Assembly (NCBI GenBank): GCA_902785605.1
Contig: CACZZL010000010.1
Location: 1-64,000 of the forward strand
Reading direction: 5' to 3'
From: an uncultured Bacteroidales bacterium
Lineage (GTDB): Bacteria; Bacteroidota; Bacteroidia; Bacteroidales; Paludibacteraceae
DNA: 64,000 bases
The notes below the pieces were generated by a model. It was not told the DNA's origin and did no database searches. It saw only the letters and a program-made list of their open reading frames with translations. The position numbers and the translations under genes were made by a program. Shown here in pieces: positions 32,193 through 39,992 of this stretch. Each line of letters begins with the position of its first letter. Positions within the stretch are counted from its first letter, which is position 1.

Positions 32193-33205
32193 GTTTTCAG
32201 TCCTTCTTGTGTAAATTCATATCGTTTGACTTGTCCGGAGAACTTGGTTGTCAGGGCTTTTTCTACCGCATAGCGGCTGGTGCCCGGGCAGTAGAAGAAC
32301 ATAAATCCTCCTCCTCCGGCTCCGCTGACTTTGCCTCCGGTCGCGCCTGCTTCGATAGCTGTTTGGTAGATATCGTCGAGTAAGGGGTTGGTGATGCCGG
32401 ATGCTGTTTTTTTCTTATGCTCCCATCCGAAATTGAGGATGTCGCCGATCGCATCAATATCGCCGCGTAGCAGACTCTCTTTCATCCACACGGCTTGCTC
32501 TTTGAGTTGATGCATTGCCTCAATGGATTTGTTGTTTTTGGCTTTGACATTATCGATCTGACCTTGGATGATCTCTGCGCTGACATGGCTCGTCTCGGTG
32601 TAGTAAAGCAGCAAGTTATGCGCCAGTTCATCTTGGTAGCGTTGGCGGATACGAAGCGGGTTGACGATGACTTTGTCATCCTGCAGGAACTGCATGTAGT
32701 TGAATCCTCCGAAGGTAGCGGCGTATTGGTCTTGTTTACCGCCTGCCATGCCGAGGTCGATACGCTCGATCTCGTACGCCAGGCGCGCCAAGTCGTATTC
32801 GCCTAAAGGCAGTTTTAACCATTCGGCAAAGGCTCCTAAAATACTGACTACCAACGTGCTGGAAGTGCCTAAACCACTTCCGGCCGGGGAGTCCACATGG
32901 CTTGTGATACGGAAGGATAGGGGGGTGTGCGCGAAATCTTTGACGACGCGGTTATAGACACCTTTTGCCAGTACAAAATAGCCGTTCGTATCGAGTACCT
33001 CTGCGGCATCGTATATCTCCTCGAGCCCTGCATCGGGGGAAGAGAAGATGATCTGACCGTTATTCAGGGGTTCGATCGTCGTGTAGGCGTAGAGCGAGAT
33101 GGTTGCATTGAGAATCGCTCCGCCGAAGAGGTCGGAGTAGGGCGAGACATCGGTGCCTCCGCCTGCCAAACCAAGTCGTAAGGGTGCTTTACTTCGAATT
33201 TTCAT
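32180..33205 (-). CDS. hddA: D-glycero-alpha-D-manno-heptose 7-phosphate kinase
   Basis: A 341-residue GHMP kinase. The opening KAPLRLGLAGGGTDVSPYSD, the ATP loop DSPAGSGLGTSSTLVV and the third GHMP motif GGKVSGAGGGGFMFFY are all present and typical of HddA, which makes heptose 1,7-bisphosphate in the GDP-heptose branch. Operon partners gmhA and hddC-gmhB complete the pathway. It overlaps the upstream glycosyltransferase by 17 bp. GDP-heptose of this kind feeds S-layer, O-antigen or capsule glycans; which one cannot be read here. Confidence 0.9.
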   Translation of the reverse strand: MKIRSKAPLRLGLAGGGTDVSPYSDLFGGAILNATISLYAYTTIEPLNNGQIIFSSPDAGLEEIYDAAEVLDTNGYFVLAKGVYNRVVKDFAHTPLSFRITSHVDSPAGSGLGTSSTLVVSILGAFAEWLKLPLGEYDLARLAYEIERIDLGMAGGKQDQYAATFGGFNYMQFLQDDKVIVNPLRIRQRYQDELAHNLLLYYTETSHVSAEIIQGQIDNVKAKNNKSIEAMHQLKEQAVWMKESLLRGDIDAIGDILNFGWEHKKKTASGITNPLLDDIYQTAIEAGATGGKVSGAGGGGFMFFYCPGTSRYAVEKALTTKFSGQVKRYEFTQEGLKTWTL

Positions 33206-34322
33206 ATATCTTTGCGGTCATAGCTGACCAAGCGTATTTTTGTTTTTCAGTTTGTATATTCTTGAGGAACACTTCATCCCGTTTTTTTGTGTCCATCTGC
33301 GCAAAGGAACTCAGGGCTTTGGCGATATCGTCTTCATCCACGGCGCAGACATATCCCACTTTACCGTTCGGTACGATCTCCGCAAGTCCGCCTACGTTGG
33401 TGACCAACATCGGTCGCTCAAAATGGTATGCGATCTGGGTGACACCACTCTGCGTCGCAGTTTTGTAGGGCTGAACAATGAGGTCTGCCGCCGAGAAATA
33501 ATACCGCACTTTATCATCGGGAATGAAGTCCGTGCGCCACTCGATGGCTCCTTCGAGTTGCAGGTTTTTCTCCAACTCACCGTACTGGGCACCGTTGTTA
33601 TAGAACTCGCCGGCTACGACCAACAGCAAGTCTTCTGTATAGGCTTTTTTATACGCCTTCATCAGCAGGTCGAGGCCTTTGTAGTCTCGAATAAAACCGA
33701 AGAAGAGCAGAATGGTCTTGTCCTGCGGGAGGTTCAAGAACGCACGTGCCTCGTCTTTGGGAACGGCCTGTCCGAAATTATCGTACAAAGGATGCGGGTT
33801 TAGTGTAACGGCATTGTGACGCTTGGCGGGAAGGAACTTCCGGCAGTCCGTTTGCACACTCTCCGACATCGCGATGAAACGGTCTACGCTGCGAATGAAA
33901 TAGCGAATGAGCCATTTGTCCCAGAAATGGGGTTCGTGCGGAATGACATTATCAAGGATAGAGACAACCTTGATACCTCTGTGTCGGCATAGGCGGGCAA
34001 TCGTACCCAGACACGGTGCCATGAGCGGAATCCAGAACTTGATGATCAGCAGGTCAATGTTGGCTTTTTTGATCTTTCGCGCCGTGGAGCACCAGGTAAA
34101 GGGGTTGATGCTGTTCATCGTGCGGGTGATGGACAGATCGGCAGGCTTGGGCATATCCGAGAACTGCGTCTTTCCGGGAAAGAGAAAATCCGGATATTGC
34201 ATAGTGAAGGTGAATATTTCCACCTCGTGTCCTTCTGCTTGAAACTGCCGCGCCAGACGTTCGTTGAACGCCGCCAAACCACCTCTATAAGGCCATGTCG
34301 TACCTAATATACCTATCCGCAC
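33189..34322 (-). CDS. Glycosyltransferase family 4
   Basis: A 377-residue GT-B enzyme. N-terminal GILGTTWPYRGGLAAFNERL and the C-terminal donor-site region LFFGFIRDYKGLDLLMKAY ... SGVTQIAYHFERPMLVTNVG are characteristic of GT4. It is the first gene of the heptose operon, with a consensus promoter 27 bp upstream of its start, so it may transfer heptose or build the glycan that contains it. The acceptor is unknown. Confidence 0.85.
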   Translation of the reverse strand: MRIGILGTTWPYRGGLAAFNERLARQFQAEGHEVEIFTFTMQYPDFLFPGKTQFSDMPKPADLSITRTMNSINPFTWCSTARKIKKANIDLLIIKFWIPLMAPCLGTIARLCRHRGIKVVSILDNVIPHEPHFWDKWLIRYFIRSVDRFIAMSESVQTDCRKFLPAKRHNAVTLNPHPLYDNFGQAVPKDEARAFLNLPQDKTILLFFGFIRDYKGLDLLMKAYKKAYTEDLLLVVAGEFYNNGAQYGELEKNLQLEGAIEWRTDFIPDDKVRYYFSAADLIVQPYKTATQSGVTQIAYHFERPMLVTNVGGLAEIVPNGKVGYVCAVDEDDIAKALSSFAQMDTKKRDEVFLKNIQTEKQKYAWSAMTAKIYENSK

Positions 34323-34348
34323 AATAATGCAATTTTATAAATCGGCCG

Positions 34349-34380
34349 CAAAATTACAAAAAAAATCCCATATATGCAAA
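34349..34380 (-). promoter_or_regulatory. Promoter of the GDP-heptose operon
   Basis: Minus strand TTTG (34377-34380), 20 bp, TAATTTTG (34349-34356). Confidence 0.85.
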
Positions 34381-34414
34381 TTTTTGTGAAAAATATCGAA
34401 AAACATTCTTTTTA

Positions 34415-34446
34415 TTTGCATAAATAAAAACTTTTGCGTAATTTTG
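34415..34446 (+). promoter_or_regulatory. Promoter of ispD-kdsD-kdsC
   Basis: TTTG (34415-34418), 20 bp, TAATTTTG (34439-34446); ATG 34466. Divergent from the heptose promoter with 34 bp between the two -33 boxes. Confidence 0.85.
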
Positions 34447-34465
34447 CATGCTATTTTTGTGTTAA

Positions 34466-35155
34466 ATGAAAAATATCGTATTCATATTAGCCGGCGGAAC
34501 AGGAAGCCGAGTAGGCGGTGATACGCCGAAGCAGTTCCTGCCCTTGGCGGACGGTCGTACGGTGCTGGAGCACTCGGTGGATGCGTTCGAGCAATCTCAT
34601 TTTATTCATGAGATCGTGGTGGTGATGCATCCGGATTGGATGCAAGAGACGGAGGAGATGATTCGCAGGAACGCTTGGCGCAAAGTCAAACACCTCATCA
34701 GCGGCGGAAGTGAGCGTTGGGAGAGTTCGTGGAACGGCATCGCTATCTACCTCAAGGATGACAAGAAAGATCCGGACACGTTCTATTGGTTCCACGATGC
34801 AGCCCGTCCGTTCGTGTCGCAAGACATCATCAACCGTGTGGCAGAAGGGTTGAAGAATCATCTGGCGGTGACGGTAGCTGTGCCGGTGACGGACACCTTG
34901 TATAAGGTACAAAGCAAGAAACGGATCGTCGAGGATATTCCGTCTCGAACCGAATACATGCGTGCGCAGACTCCGCAGGCGTTTCATTATTTGGCGATTA
35001 GCCCTGCGTACATGCGGGCGATCGAGAAAGGCAAGATCAAAGCGACCGACGATGTCGGTATATTGATGGAGTACAATCCCGATGTGGAGGTTCATTTTGT
35101 GGAAGGCGACGAGACCAACCGCAAGATCACATACAAAGAGGACTTGGAGAAATGA
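34466..35155 (+). CDS. ispD: IspD-family cytidylyltransferase
   Basis: A 229-residue sugar- or polyol-phosphate cytidylyltransferase. The CTP-binding loop ILAGGTGSRVGGDTPKQFLP, the HDAARPFVS motif and RTPQAF-like AQTPQAFHY are typical of IspD, which makes CDP-methylerythritol in isoprenoid synthesis. The related TarI (ribitol-5-phosphate) enzymes share these motifs and cannot be excluded, especially as a CDP-alcohol cassette lies a few genes away at 38-42 kb. It overlaps kdsD in an ATGA. Confidence 0.8.
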   Translation: MKNIVFILAGGTGSRVGGDTPKQFLPLADGRTVLEHSVDAFEQSHFIHEIVVVMHPDWMQETEEMIRRNAWRKVKHLISGGSERWESSWNGIAIYLKDDKKDPDTFYWFHDAARPFVSQDIINRVAEGLKNHLAVTVAVPVTDTLYKVQSKKRIVEDIPSRTEYMRAQTPQAFHYLAISPAYMRAIEKGKIKATDDVGILMEYNPDVEVHFVEGDETNRKITYKEDLEK

Positions 35156-36123
35156 AAGAGCAAGCAATTATACAACGTGCCACGGAGTGTCTGGAGCAAG
35201 AGGCTGCGGCTGTGCGTTCGCTCATTGCGCGTTTGGATGAACCGTTCGTGCGCGCGGTGGAGGCGATACGTGACTGTAAGGGCAAAGTGGTGGTTACGGG
35301 TGTCGGCAAAAGCGGACATATAGGGAGTAAGATCGCTGCTACGTTGGCTAGTACGGGCACGCCGGCGTTCTTCTTGAATCCGCTGGATGCGTATCACGGC
35401 GATTTGGGTATGTTGAGCGAACAGGATGTGGTGTTGGCGATTTCCTATTCGGGCGCCACGGAAGAGTTGTTGCGTTTCCTGCCGCTGATACAGGCGAAGC
35501 ATATTACCATCATCGGCATGTCAGGAAACCCGGACAGCTTGCTGGCACGATACTCGGATATACATTTGAACATCGCTGTAGAGCGTGAGGCGGATCCGCT
35601 GAACTTGGTTCCGACCGCGAGTACAACGGCGACTTTGGCACTTGGTGATGCACTCGCTTGTGCATTGGTGGAAGCGAATCGTTTCCAACCAACTGATTTT
35701 GCACGCTTACATCCGGGCGGAGACCTCGGACGTAAGTTGCTGGCGAAAGTGGAGGACGTGATGTTCACTCAGAACTTGCCGTTCCTTACCCCGGAGATGC
35801 CGATGAGCGAGGCGATAGAGATAGTGACGAAAGGTACGTTGGGAATCGGAATTGTGGTAGAGAAAGAGGTACTTGTGGGTGTTATCACCGATGGTGATAT
35901 ACGTCGTGCGATGCTGCGGCTGGGACAAGCATTCTTTGCGACACAGGTGAGTGCTATTATGTCAAAGAACCCGAAGACGATTAGCAAGGACGCGAAGATT
36001 GTAGAGGCCGGTGAGACGATGAATCACTACTCGATTCACACGCTGGTTGTGCTGGACGAAGATAAGGTTTGTGGAGTTATTGATTCATTCTCGTGCTTGC
36101 CGGGGACGAGGTTTTATCATTAA
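35152..36123 (+). CDS. kdsD: Arabinose-5-phosphate isomerase
   Basis: A 323-residue KdsD (KpsF/GutQ family), converting ribulose 5-phosphate to arabinose 5-phosphate for Kdo synthesis. SIS domain: VVVTGVGKSGHIGSKIAATL, MLSEQDVVLAISYSGATEEL and PTASTTATLALGDALA; two CBS domains follow (about 205-320), with ITDGDIRRAML in the first. The C terminus (SCLPGTRFYH) is somewhat atypical. The next gene, kdsC, acts two steps later in the same pathway. Confidence 0.92.
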   Translation: MKEQAIIQRATECLEQEAAAVRSLIARLDEPFVRAVEAIRDCKGKVVVTGVGKSGHIGSKIAATLASTGTPAFFLNPLDAYHGDLGMLSEQDVVLAISYSGATEELLRFLPLIQAKHITIIGMSGNPDSLLARYSDIHLNIAVEREADPLNLVPTASTTATLALGDALACALVEANRFQPTDFARLHPGGDLGRKLLAKVEDVMFTQNLPFLTPEMPMSEAIEIVTKGTLGIGIVVEKEVLVGVITDGDIRRAMLRLGQAFFATQVSAIMSKNPKTISKDAKIVEAGETMNHYSIHTLVVLDEDKVCGVIDSFSCLPGTRFYH

Positions 36124-36126
36124 TAA

Positions 36127-36168
36127 AGGTTACGGGTTACAGGTTACGGGTTATAGGCTATAGGTTAT
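36127..36168. repeat. 7-bp-period repeat that supplies the kdsC start codon
   Basis: Six heptamers: AGGTTAC, GGGTTAC, AGGTTAC, GGGTTAT, AGGCTAT, AGGTTAT. They fill the kdsD-kdsC gap, and the ATG of kdsC (36167-36169) is formed by the end of the last unit and the next base. The unit resembles that at 21033-21060. Confidence 0.9.
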
Positions 36169-36655
36169 GGTTAAGTTGTTTTTGACAGATGTGGACGGTT
36201 GTTTGACGGACGGCGGAATGTACTACACCGCTGAAGGCGAAGTGATGAAGCGTTTCTGCGTCTATGACGGAATGGGCATGGTGTGTCTGCAACAAGCGGG
36301 CATTCCGTGCGGAATCTTGACTTCCGAGAACTCGATGATCGTCAAGGCAAGAGCGGAGAAACTGAAATTGCAGTACCTGTACTTAGGTGTCGGCAGCAGA
36401 GTCAACCCCGGCTGTTTGACGAAACTGCAAGCCGCGCAACAGATATGTGAGGAGTTGGGTATCACGTTGACGAACGTCTGCTACGTGGGCGATGACATCA
36501 ACGATATCGATTTGCTGAGCGCGGTAGGAACTCCGTGTTGTCCGCCGAATGCGCGACCGGAAGTCCTTGCCATCCCCGGTATCCATGTGCTGAACACACC
36601 CGGTGGTCAAGGTGCGGTAAGAGAGATATGCGATGAGATTTTGAAGTCAAAATAA
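36167..36655 (+). CDS. kdsC: Kdo-8-phosphate phosphatase
   Basis: A 162-residue HAD-family C0 phosphatase, removing phosphate from 3-deoxy-D-manno-octulosonate 8-phosphate. Catalytic LTDVDGCLTDGGMYY, then CGILTSENS and the metal-binding VCYVGDDINDIDLL are present; there is no cap domain, as expected for KdsC. The first codons MVKLF include bases from the preceding repeat island. kdsA and kdsB are not in this window. Confidence 0.93.
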   Translation: MVKLFLTDVDGCLTDGGMYYTAEGEVMKRFCVYDGMGMVCLQQAGIPCGILTSENSMIVKARAEKLKLQYLYLGVGSRVNPGCLTKLQAAQQICEELGITLTNVCYVGDDINDIDLLSAVGTPCCPPNARPEVLAIPGIHVLNTPGGQGAVREICDEILKSK

Positions 36656-36864
36656 TATCGGTCCATTTACGAGGTAATATCGGAGTAATATCGAGGTAAT
36701 CCTAGACTTTAGTCGGGGGAACTCCCTGCTCACAAGCAGATCGGCCCGGTAATAATTAAGGAATATATAAACAATATATAAGGAATATATAAGGTTTTGA
36801 ACGCTCCGTATTATATACATAGTATATAATACTACAGGAAAACTTGATTTGAGAAAAAATGACA
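36656..36864. other. Gene-free AT-rich repeat region after kdsC
   Basis: Holds two small tandem arrays: GGTAATATCG-like units about 36664-36700 and GGAATATATAA-like units about 36762-36796. A short hairpin CTGCTCACAAGCAG lies at 36727-36740 but is not followed by T residues. No coding frame is convincing. From 36853 the sequence enters the first palindromic unit of the RhuM region. Confidence 0.55.
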
Positions 36865-36986
36865 TGAGAAAAGTGAGAAAAGTGAGAAATAATCGTGCCC
36901 TTGGCTAAGAATTCTCAAAATTCTCAAAATTCTTATCTCATAAATGAGAACGATTATTGCTCAGTGCAAATTTTTTAGAAAGAAAT
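36853..36986. repeat. Palindromic unit A with left inverted repeat of the RhuM element
   Basis: Begins AAAAATGACATGAGA and ends GCAAATTTTTTAGAAAGAAA. Left arm: 9-bp units GAGAAAAGT, GAGAAAAGT, GAGAAATAA; right arm: 9-bp units AATTCTCAA, AATTCTCAA, AATTCTTAT. TGAGAAATAATCGT (36883-36896) pairs with ACGATTATTGCTCA (36950-36963) inside the unit. Bases 36865-36924 are an inverted copy of 38304-38365 (about 95% identical). Confidence 0.85.
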
Positions 36987-36994
36987 GTTGTTAG

Positions 36995-38032
36995 ATGAGT
37001 AAACAACTTCAAATACGTAATTCCACAGCGGAGTTTTTGATCTTCCAAGCAGAAGATAAGGCGCAGGGTGTTCAGGTGTTCTATCAGGATGAGAACATCT
37101 GGGCAACGCAGAAGGCTATGTCTGAGTTATATGGTATTGATAAATCAGGCATTAGTCGTCACCTTGCGAACATATATGAGTCCGGCGAATTGCGTCCGGA
37201 GATGACAGTTGCAAAATTTGCAACAGTCGTGAATAGAGGCATCAGAGGGGAGGTGACTGAGGAAATTGATTTCTATAACCTCGATGCCATCATCTCAGTG
37301 GGTTACCGCGTCAACTCGATTCGTGCCACCCAGTTCCGCAGATGGGCAACCAGCGTCTTGCGTCAGTTTGCCATCAAAGGCTATGTGCTCGACCGGAAAC
37401 GCATGGAGAACGGAGCCTTCTTGAGCGAGGATTACTTCGAACACTTGTTGGCTGAGATCCATGAGATTCGTCTCTCCGAGCGTCGTTTCTACCAAAAGTT
37501 GACGGACATCTATGCCACCAGCATGGACTACGACAAGGATGCACCGATGACGCGGCAGTTCTTCCAGATGATACAGAACAAGATGCATTACGCGGTGCAC
37601 CAGCATACAGCAGCCGAACTGATCATGGAGCGTGCCAGTGCGGAGAAGGAGCACATGGGCCTGACGACGTGGGAGAATGCGCCGAGTGGTAAGATTGTCA
37701 AGACGGATGTGAGCATCGCGAAGAACTATCTGAAGCAGAACGAGCTGGAGGACATGGGCAATATCGTGTCGGCTGTGTTGGACTTTGCGGAGGCACGTGC
37801 CAAACGGCATATCCCGATGACGATGGAGGATTGGTCAAAGCGTATTGATGCGTATTTGAATAGCGATGAGCGTCCGTTGTTGACGGATGCCGGAAGTGTA
37901 AGTCATGAGGCAGCGCAGGAGTATGCGGAGACAGAGTTTGAGAAGTACCGCGTCATCCAAGATCGACTGTTTGAGTCGGACTTTGATCGGTTCGCTTTGC
38001 CGACATTGCCGTTTGACGGAGAGAAAGAATAG
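36995..38032 (+). CDS. RhuM-family protein (virulence RhuM / Bro-N-like)
   Basis: A 345-residue RhuM-family protein, named after a gene in Salmonella pathogenicity island 3. The N-terminal 130 residues resemble phage Bro-N/ANT-type domains (VFYQDENIWATQKAMSELYG, FYNLDAIISVGYRVNSIRAT, FRRWATSVLRQFAIKGYVLD). The C-terminal half is helical with AELIMERASAEKEHMGLTTW, common to the family. Biochemical function is not established; related N domains bind DNA in phage regulators. It stands alone between ~60-bp inverted repeats (36865-36924 and 38304-38365), with more palindromic units downstream, so the whole 1.5 kb looks like an inserted or mobilisable unit. Family members are not known transposases. 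Confidence 0.88.
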   Translation: MSKQLQIRNSTAEFLIFQAEDKAQGVQVFYQDENIWATQKAMSELYGIDKSGISRHLANIYESGELRPEMTVAKFATVVNRGIRGEVTEEIDFYNLDAIISVGYRVNSIRATQFRRWATSVLRQFAIKGYVLDRKRMENGAFLSEDYFEHLLAEIHEIRLSERRFYQKLTDIYATSMDYDKDAPMTRQFFQMIQNKMHYAVHQHTAAELIMERASAEKEHMGLTTWENAPSGKIVKTDVSIAKNYLKQNELEDMGNIVSAVLDFAEARAKRHIPMTMEDWSKRIDAYLNSDERPLLTDAGSVSHEAAQEYAETEFEKYRVIQDRLFESDFDRFALPTLPFDGEKE

Positions 38033-38150
38033 AAAAATGACATGAGACAATTGAGATAATTGAGACAGTTAAGACAATTGTAACGTTCACTAATTAAGCG
38101 AATTAAGCGAAAAGTGTCTCAAAAGTCTCAAAAATCTCATGCAAAATTTT
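38033..38150. repeat. Palindromic unit B
   Basis: Starts AAAAATGACATGAGA right after the RhuM stop and ends TCTCATGCAAAATTTTAAG. Left arm: GAGACAATT, GAGATAATT, GAGACAGTT, AAGACAATT; right arm: GTCTCAAAA, GTCTCAAAA, ATCTCATG. Core GTTCACTAATTAAGCGAAT is shared with unit C. Confidence 0.8.
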
Positions 38151-38152
38151 AA

Positions 38153-38169
38153 GTCGGATAGCATCCGAC
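38153..38169. repeat. Small hairpin between units B and C
   Basis: GTCGGAT, loop AGC, ATCCGAC; perfect 7-bp stem without a following T-run, so not scored as a terminator. Confidence 0.5.
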
Positions 38170-38180
38170 ACAACGGACAT

Positions 38181-38284
38181 AGAAAAAATGATTTGGCACA
38201 GTTGACACAATTGACCAAGTGAGGTTCACGAATTAACCGAATAAAACGAAAGTTAGTCAAGATGGTCAACTTAGTCATGCAAAA
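38181..38284. repeat. Palindromic unit C
   Basis: Starts GAAAAAATGAT and ends TAGTCATGCAAAAAAA. Left arm: GGCACAGTT, GACACAATT, GACCAAGTG; right arm: AGTTAGTCA, AGATGGTCA, ACTTAGTCA. Core GTTCACGAATTAACCGAAT corresponds to that of unit B, while the arms differ completely but keep the 9-bp period and the left-right complementarity. Confidence 0.8.
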
Positions 38285-38390
38285 AAATGATATGAGAATT
38301 GTAAGAATTCTGAAAATTCTTAGCCGCAAGGGCACGATTATTTCTCAATTTTCTCACTTTTCTCAGAGCAAATTTTTAGAAAGAAACAAA
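38281..38390. repeat. Palindromic unit D with right inverted repeat of the RhuM element
   Basis: Starts AAAAAAATGATATGAGA and ends GCAAATTTTTAGAAAGAAA, 16 bp before the ATG of the next gene. Its core (AAGGGCACGATTATTTCTCA) is the reverse complement of the core of unit A. Bases 38304-38365 are the right-hand inverted repeat. Confidence 0.85.
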
Positions 38391-38405
38391 GAAAAATAAA
38401 AAGAT

Positions 38406-39974
38406 ATGAAAGTTTATCATGGAACCATATTGACGGTAGATGCAAGGAATAACGTCTATCAGTATCTTGTAGAAGATGCAGGACGGATTGTGTATGTGGG
38501 TGACGAATGTCCGCATGAATATGCGAATGCTGCGAAGATAGAATTGGTAGAAAGAGTACTCATGCCTTCCTTCGTAGATACACATCAGCATTTTGCGTCA
38601 TTTGCGATCTTCCATTCCGGCTTAAATGTGATGAATTTCACGTCCAATAAGGAGATGTTAGTGGCGATAAAAGAATATGTCGCTAAAGCAGAGGGAAAGA
38701 GTCTGTTGGCATTTGGTGCATCGCCTTATTCGGTCAAAGAGCGGAGACTGATTAACCGTGAGGAGTTGGACAGTGTCTGTCCTGACAAACCGATGATGAT
38801 GGTTAAATACGATGGGCATGCATGTGTGGTGAATACTCCGTTACTAAAGAAGCTGGAAAAGAAACTAAGCAAACTGCGTGGCTATCACCCGGAAAGCGGC
38901 GAGATGAACCAAGAGGCATTCTTTGCTGTTTCGGACTATATCTCTAATTCCGTTTCTATTCCGAATATGATTCGCAACATGCAGAAGGCTGTGGATTATG
39001 AGGCCTCCAAGGGAATAGGAATGGTTCATACCGTGAGTGGAGTCGGTTTCCCATTAAACGCAGATATCACGATAGAGAAATTGTTCGCTAAAAGTGTGCA
39101 GAACGGTTTTCAGATACGTGTATTCCCGCAATCGATGGAAACCGGTGTAGCAACAAGTCGTAAACTGCCACGAATAGGAGGTTGTTTCGAGTGCGCGTTG
39201 GACGGTTGCTATGGTTCGCAGGATGCGGCCATGATAGAGCCATATGTGAACGATAAGAGCAATAGTGGCGTGTTATACTATACGGATGAAAAGGTGATTG
39301 AGTTCTGCAAGAAAGCAAATAGGATTGGCTTGCAGATAGAAATGCACGCGATAGGTGATAAAGCTTTTGAGCAAGCCACGAAGGCATTGAAGGCTGCATT
39401 GGACGATTTCCCGAGAGATGACCATAGACATGGCATTATTCACGCTTGCCTGCCGACCAAAGAGGGTGTAGATATTTGCGCGAAGTATCATATTAACTTG
39501 CTGATGCAATCCGCCTTTGATAATTGGCGTCAAGAACCGCCAGAGTACACGGAAAGTATTTTGGGTAAAGAGCGTAATTCGCAACTGAATCCCGTGAAGA
39601 CTTTTGTAGAAAAGGGTTGTCTAGTAGGGCAAGGCAGTGATGCACCATGTACCGATCCAGACCCGATAGATTGGCTGTACAGAGCTTGCAATCATACGAA
39701 CCCAAGCCAGTCAGTTGATGTCTATACAGCATTACGGATGTTGACATACAACGGATGTTATGTGACGTTTGACGAAAAAGAGCGCGGAACTTTGGAGAAA
39801 GGGAAGATAGCCGATATGGTTATTCTCTCGGATAATCCCTATAAAGTAGAACCGCAGAATTTGCGCCAATTGAAAGTGGAGAAATTGATTCTCTCGGGCG
39901 AAGAATACAAACCCCAGAACCAATCGCTTGGAGCCGTGATATGGAAGGGAATATTGAATAATCAAAAATATTAA
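38406..39974 (+). CDS. YtcJ-like metal-dependent amidohydrolase
   Basis: A 522-residue amidohydrolase of the Amidohydro_3/YtcJ type. Metal ligands are visible as the HxH motif in FVDTHQHFAS (about residues 58-65), EMHAIGDKA near 315, the histidine in GIIHACLP and aspartate in GQGSDAPCTDPDP near 415; the closing GKIADMVILSDNPY is a family hallmark. Such enzymes hydrolyse C-N bonds of amides, ureas or formamides. No signal peptide. It is followed 18 bp later by an asparagine-synthetase/cytidylyltransferase fusion and a LicD gene, so it probably tailors a nitrogen-containing substituent of a glycan. Codons are clearly AT-richer than in the genes before 36 kb. Confidence 0.85.
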   Translation: MKVYHGTILTVDARNNVYQYLVEDAGRIVYVGDECPHEYANAAKIELVERVLMPSFVDTHQHFASFAIFHSGLNVMNFTSNKEMLVAIKEYVAKAEGKSLLAFGASPYSVKERRLINREELDSVCPDKPMMMVKYDGHACVVNTPLLKKLEKKLSKLRGYHPESGEMNQEAFFAVSDYISNSVSIPNMIRNMQKAVDYEASKGIGMVHTVSGVGFPLNADITIEKLFAKSVQNGFQIRVFPQSMETGVATSRKLPRIGGCFECALDGCYGSQDAAMIEPYVNDKSNSGVLYYTDEKVIEFCKKANRIGLQIEMHAIGDKAFEQATKALKAALDDFPRDDHRHGIIHACLPTKEGVDICAKYHINLLMQSAFDNWRQEPPEYTESILGKERNSQLNPVKTFVEKGCLVGQGSDAPCTDPDPIDWLYRACNHTNPSQSVDVYTALRMLTYNGCYVTFDEKERGTLEKGKIADMVILSDNPYKVEPQNLRQLKVEKLILSGEEYKPQNQSLGAVIWKGILNNQKY

Positions 39975-39992
39975 CATCAAAATATACTCACT

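Noticed and set aside
38153..38169. Rho-independent terminator after RhuM
   Set aside because: Perfect stem but no T-run on either side.
38195..38215. TTGACA as a sigma70-like -35 box in unit C
   Set aside because: Bacteroidetes primary sigma uses TTTG/TAnnTTTG; the hexamer is part of the 9-bp repeat arm.
36865..38365. Insertion sequence with target-site duplication
   Set aside because: Inverted repeats are clear, but the bases just outside (ATGACA left, GAGCAA right) are not duplicated and no transposase motif (DDE, HUH) was recognised in RhuM.
36853..38390. CRISPR array in the repeats around RhuM
   Set aside because: Units are not regularly spaced identical repeats with unique spacers, arms vary, and no cas gene is present.
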